Source: Bradyrhizobium sp. 139 (GTDB taxonomy: Bacteria > Pseudomonadota > Alphaproteobacteria > Rhizobiales > Xanthobacteraceae). Taken from it: a stretch of DNA of 64,000 nt. Position 1 is the stretch's first letter. Each line of letters opens with the position of its first letter. The notes below the pieces were generated by a model. It saw nothing but the letters and a program-made list of their open reading frames with translations. It was not told the DNA's origin and did no database searches. Shown piece by piece: positions 61,593 to 64,000 of this stretch. The translations under genes were made by a program, and so were the position numbers. Where the stretch lies: the NCBI RefSeq assembly GCF_023074175.1, contig NZ_JADPKS010000069.1, positions 154,585 to 218,584 on the forward strand, written 5' to 3'.

Positions 61593-61805
61593 CCCGCTAT
61601 GGCGTGACGCGCGCATAGTCCCTCCCCGCACAGGTGTTCTTTGCGCACCGGCGGGCGGTCGAGCAGATCGGCAATGCCCGCTCATTTATCGGCCTCGCGG
61701 AGTCACCTCACCGTGAAACCTGTGGCTCGGGCATGCGCTGTTGAGACTTCAGTAACCTAACGCCGCCAAGCTCCCGTCAGTATCGTTGCGTTGGAGTACC
61801 CCACA

Positions 61806-62108
61806 GTGCTGGATTTTAATGAGCTGCGTGAACTCGCGGCTGATGTTCGTGTTTTTGTCGATATCGCCGAAGACAAGGCTGAAGCGCTGCGAGCCGTCAT
61901 CGCAGCTTATGACGTTGTGCTCGCGATCTTCCCTTCGCAACAGGGCACGGGCCTGCACGTCATCAAGGGCAGCCAGATCCTGGACAAGATCGCAAACTCA
62001 CGGACCCACGCGAGCTACAGCCACACCGCCATCGCCGTTCCCGACCTCGAGCATGCAGAAGTGCTCAAGCTCCTGACGGCGCCCGCCGAGCAACGGATTG
62101 CGGCGTAG
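61806..62108 (+). CDS. Small soluble protein, 100 residues
   Basis: GTG 61806 is preferred because GGAG lies nine bases upstream; TTG 61791 would add five residues. It begins LDFNELRELAADVRVFVDIA and is mostly helical (EDKAEALRAVIAAYDVVLAI), with later GSQILDKIANSRTHASYSHTAIAVPDLEHAEVLKLL. No domain recognised. Composition and frame are consistent with a conserved hypothetical protein. Confidence 0.6.
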   Translation: MLDFNELRELAADVRVFVDIAEDKAEALRAVIAAYDVVLAIFPSQQGTGLHVIKGSQILDKIANSRTHASYSHTAIAVPDLEHAEVLKLLTAPAEQRIAA

Positions 62109-62303
62109 GTGCGGGCGGCGCGCGATCAGCTTGAAGCCGTTCGCCTCTTCCGTCGCAGACCGATGCGAGTGCCGGGAAGATTGATGCCGAGCCCGACAGT
62201 GACCTAATGGACGCTTCCTAGGGGATCACCTGTCATAGCAATTACCGTGTCTCACTTACGGGGTGCAGCGCGGCACTGCCGCCGTATTCTGCTATAAGTC
62301 GGT

Positions 62304-63212
62304 ATGGCAATAGCCAAGCTTGAAGCAGCCCAGCGCCAGCTCGATTGCGCAATTCGCCTCTATATCGACGGTGAAGACCTATTGCCGGTTCACACGTTAT
62401 CCCGTGCGGCATTCCGAGTGCTGTTTGACATTTACCCATCTCACCGAAGCGACGGGTTTACGACCAATCTGACGACCTTCATTGAGACTACGGGGTGGAA
62501 GCGCTTCAATGAAGCGGCGAACTTCCTGAAGCACGCTGACAAGGACCCGACCGCCCACGCCAAGGTTGAGGAAGGCGACACACAGATGGGGGTTGGCTTC
62601 GGCATTGTGCTGGACCGCCGGCTGACGGACACCTCCACGCCTGAAATGATGGCTTTCGATTCCTGGATGAAGTCTCTGCATCCGGAGAACTTTATGATTC
62701 CTCCTGACCCAGACCCCGACATTGAGGCGCTGGCTCAGGAGGGTATCGCGCTCATAAAAGCACCGCCTAGAGAGCATCAGCTCAGGCTTGCCAGGGCTTA
62801 CCTCACTTACTTCAGCCAGCACCCGTACCCGTCTAGCCATGAAGAGCGCGGCCGCCTAAGCCACCGCGCCATCGGTCTTACTTCCCCTTCCCCACTTCAG
62901 CGGCCTTACAAGCTTCGAGAGCCGCTCGCCGTTGTTCCTTCGCTTGGCCGTGTGCCTGTCCGAAAACCCCACAGTGCACTAAATTCATCCGCCGTCGCTA
63001 CCCTGCTCGCTCTGCGGGTCCGCGCTTGGCTGATTTGCTTCACCGGCCGTCTCGTCCTCACGTGCACCCGCCCCCTGCCCCTTGTCCGCTTTTCCTGCTA
63101 TCTCCTACTTCCGCCGTCCCAAAACCAAAAACCCTCCATCCGTTCAAGGGAGCAACAACCATGCGATATCTCCACACCATGCTGCGCGTGCGTAATCTCG
63201 ATGTTGCGATGA
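62304..63212 (+). CDS. Hypothetical protein with an aberrant C-terminal extension
   Basis: The first about 180 residues look like a real soluble helical protein (MAIAKLEAAQRQLDCAIRLY; TLSRAAFRVLFDIYPSHRSDGF; FNEAANFLKHADKDP). Third-position GC is visibly lower than in the neighbouring genes, which suggests recent arrival. After about residue 185 the sequence becomes Ser/Pro/Leu/Arg-rich and unlike a domain, and the frame runs 52 bases into the next gene. A frameshift or lost stop near 62850 is likely; a +1 shift there would stop at a TAA near 62857. Function unknown; possibly a pseudogene at its 3' end. Confidence 0.5.
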   Translation: MAIAKLEAAQRQLDCAIRLYIDGEDLLPVHTLSRAAFRVLFDIYPSHRSDGFTTNLTTFIETTGWKRFNEAANFLKHADKDPTAHAKVEEGDTQMGVGFGIVLDRRLTDTSTPEMMAFDSWMKSLHPENFMIPPDPDPDIEALAQEGIALIKAPPREHQLRLARAYLTYFSQHPYPSSHEERGRLSHRAIGLTSPSPLQRPYKLREPLAVVPSLGRVPVRKPHSALNSSAVATLLALRVRAWLICFTGRLVLTCTRPLPLVRFSCYLLLPPSQNQKPSIRSREQQPCDISTPCCACVISMLR

Positions 63213-63613
63213 AGTTTTACCAGGATGCGCTGGGGCTAAAGGAGGTGCGGCGGATCGAGAACGACAAGGCGCGTTTTACGCTGGTGTTCCTGTGCTCGGC
63301 GGACGATCTCGAGGCGCTCAAGAAGCAGCCGCAAACGCGCGGCGCGCCGCTGGTCGAGCTCACCTGGAATTGGGACGAGGAGACCTACGGCGAGGACCGC
63401 TTCTTCGGCCATCTCGCCTATGAGGTCGACGACATCTACGCCACCTGCGAGAAGCTGATGAAGGCCGGCGTCACCATCAACCGTCCCCCGCGCGACGGCA
63501 ACATGGCCTTCGTCCGCTCACCGGACCTGCACTCGATCGAGTTGCTCCAGAAAGGCGAGCCGAAGGCGCCGCAGGAGCCCTGGTCGTCGATGCCCAACAC
63601 CGGCCATTGGTAG
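63161..63613 (+). CDS. VOC family protein, lactoylglutathione lyase (glyoxalase I)-like
   Basis: 150 residues. Two betaalphabetabetabeta modules: RYLHTMLRVRNLDVAMKFYQDALGL, RRIENDKARFTLVFL, FGHLAYEVDDIYATCEKLMKAG and SIELLQKGE carry the expected metal ligands (His6, Glu near 100-106, His, Glu). Glyoxalase I detoxifies methylglyoxal with glutathione. ATG 63161 follows GGGAG nine bases upstream. It is overlapped by the run-on end of the previous gene. Confidence 0.88.
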   Translation: MRYLHTMLRVRNLDVAMKFYQDALGLKEVRRIENDKARFTLVFLCSADDLEALKKQPQTRGAPLVELTWNWDEETYGEDRFFGHLAYEVDDIYATCEKLMKAGVTINRPPRDGNMAFVRSPDLHSIELLQKGEPKAPQEPWSSMPNTGHW

Positions 63614-63683
63614 GCCCTCGCCGCCGGAACTAGCCCTTGCCGCCTGCGTTCACTCCTCAACGATGCGATTGGAGGAGGACGCG

Positions 63684-63764
63684 ATGGGACGCGGATTGTT
63701 GTTGTGGCTGCTGGGTGTGCCGATCCCGGTGATCATTCTGCTGTGGCTGTTCTTCGGCCACTGA
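63684..63764 (+). CDS. Very small membrane protein, 26 residues
   Basis: ATG 63684 with GGAGGAGG six bases upstream, stop TGA 63764. MGRGLLLWLLGVPIPVIILL is one membrane helix ending WLFFGH. Ribosome site strength, length and a terminator at 63802 support a real short gene; a Met at 63664 is an alternative with no ribosome site. Confidence 0.6.
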   Translation: MGRGLLLWLLGVPIPVIILLWLFFGH

Positions 63765-63801
63765 CGGCGGTTCACTCTGCGGCGGTTCACTCTGCTTACG
63801 G

Positions 63802-63828
63802 AAAGCTCCGCCTCGGGCGGAGCTTTTT
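63802..63828 (+). terminator. Intrinsic terminator
   Basis: AAAGCTCCGCC-TCG-GGCGGAGCTTT and T-run, 38 bases after the 26-residue gene. Confidence 0.85.
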
Positions 63829-63927
63829 GCATGAGGGGCGCGCCGCAATCGCGCATCGCCCGAAGCCGCGAATTCCGCTATCACCCGCGCGAGGCGGACT
63901 TGTAGATGGGGTAACGGGCCCCGGGCA

Positions 63928-63996
63928 GCCTTCCAGCCAAGCCGCGCTAGCTACGGCGCTATTTGTGGCGCGCGTCGCGCGGCTTGGTTGGAAGGC
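63928..63996. repeat. Long inverted repeat at the window end
   Basis: GCCTTCCAGCCAAGCCGCGC (63928-63947) pairs with GCGCGGCTTGGTTGGAAGGC (63977-63996), 19 of 20 matching, with a 29-base loop. It may be an intergenic repeat, a structured RNA or the edge of a larger element. Confidence 0.7.
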
Positions 63997-64000
63997 AAGC

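Noticed and set aside
62878..62988. 36-codon minus-strand ORF ending KAAEVGKGK
   Set aside because: Short, without a ribosome site or known domain; treated as a possible gene fragment only.
1..64000. CRISPR arrays, transposases, toxin-antitoxin pairs, restriction or other defence operons
   Set aside because: None seen: tandem repeats are limited to the MxKDx coding array and the 16-bp array at 59421, and no mobile-element or nuclease genes were recognised.

Overview
The window reads as a chromosomal segment of a Bradyrhizobium-type alphaproteobacterium (order Hyphomicrobiales, family Nitrobacteraceae). Reasons: uniformly GC-rich coding sequence, an AapJQMP amino-acid importer, a leucine-degradation (ivd-mccB-mccA-mvaB) operon, many small conserved proteins, and several palindromic intergenic repeats of the kind scattered through Bradyrhizobium and Rhodopseudomonas genomes. 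This is inferred from sequence patterns, not from a database search.

Layout. 1-9893 (minus): a tripartite RND efflux operon (outer-membrane factor, membrane-fusion protein, two RND pumps as in MdtABC), followed at its 3' end by a DTW-domain tRNA-modification gene cut by the window edge. 10.3-12.7 kb (plus): cyclopropane-fatty-acid synthase and cysteine synthase. 12.8-17.3 kb (minus): aapJQMP importer with overlapping genes. 17.7-20.7 kb (plus): cystathionine beta-lyase and a Na/phosphate symporter-PhoU fusion. 20.9-24.7 kb (minus): a four-gene envelope cluster (GT83 membrane glycosyltransferase, PAP2 phosphatase, GT2 polyprenyl-phosphate glycosyltransferase, LAB_N membrane protein) that fits lipid A remodelling. 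24.7-32.1 kb (minus): a bacterial alpha-2-macroglobulin and penicillin-binding protein 1C, a known defensive and repair pairing. 32.5 kb: tRNA-Arg(UCU). 32.7-39.3 kb: an outer-membrane beta-barrel protein, a PLP-fold protein and a run of very small exported or membrane proteins. 39.6-42.5 kb (plus): a TRAP transporter (dctP-dctQ-dctM type). 42.6-48.4 kb (minus): the leucine/isovalerate catabolic operon, with a divergent AraC-type regulator at 48.5 kb. 49.7-63.8 kb: an accessory-like stretch of short genes (DUF3551, Lrp/AsnC regulator, NDUFS4-like complex I subunit, OpgC, DUF192, double cold-shock protein, Sir2, DUF2934, HU, glyoxalase) interrupted by tRNA-Pro(UGG) and, at its 3' side, a decayed phage portal gene.

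How the genes work together. Three large operons (efflux, aap, leucine degradation) are tightly packed with ATGA/TGATG-type overlaps that imply translational coupling. The envelope theme is strong: efflux, membrane cyclopropanation, lipid A-type glycosyl transfer, A2M/PBP1C and OpgC. The second half is notable for small proteins with good ribosome-binding sites, intrinsic terminators sharing a common architecture, a perfect alphaproteobacterial LexA box (59683-59697) in front of a 45-codon gene, shared upstream elements in front of unrelated small genes, a 16-bp tandem repeat and palindromic repeats, one of which has become the coding sequence of the PBP1C N-terminus. I found no CRISPR array, rRNA, intact prophage, transposase, toxin-antitoxin pair or defence island.
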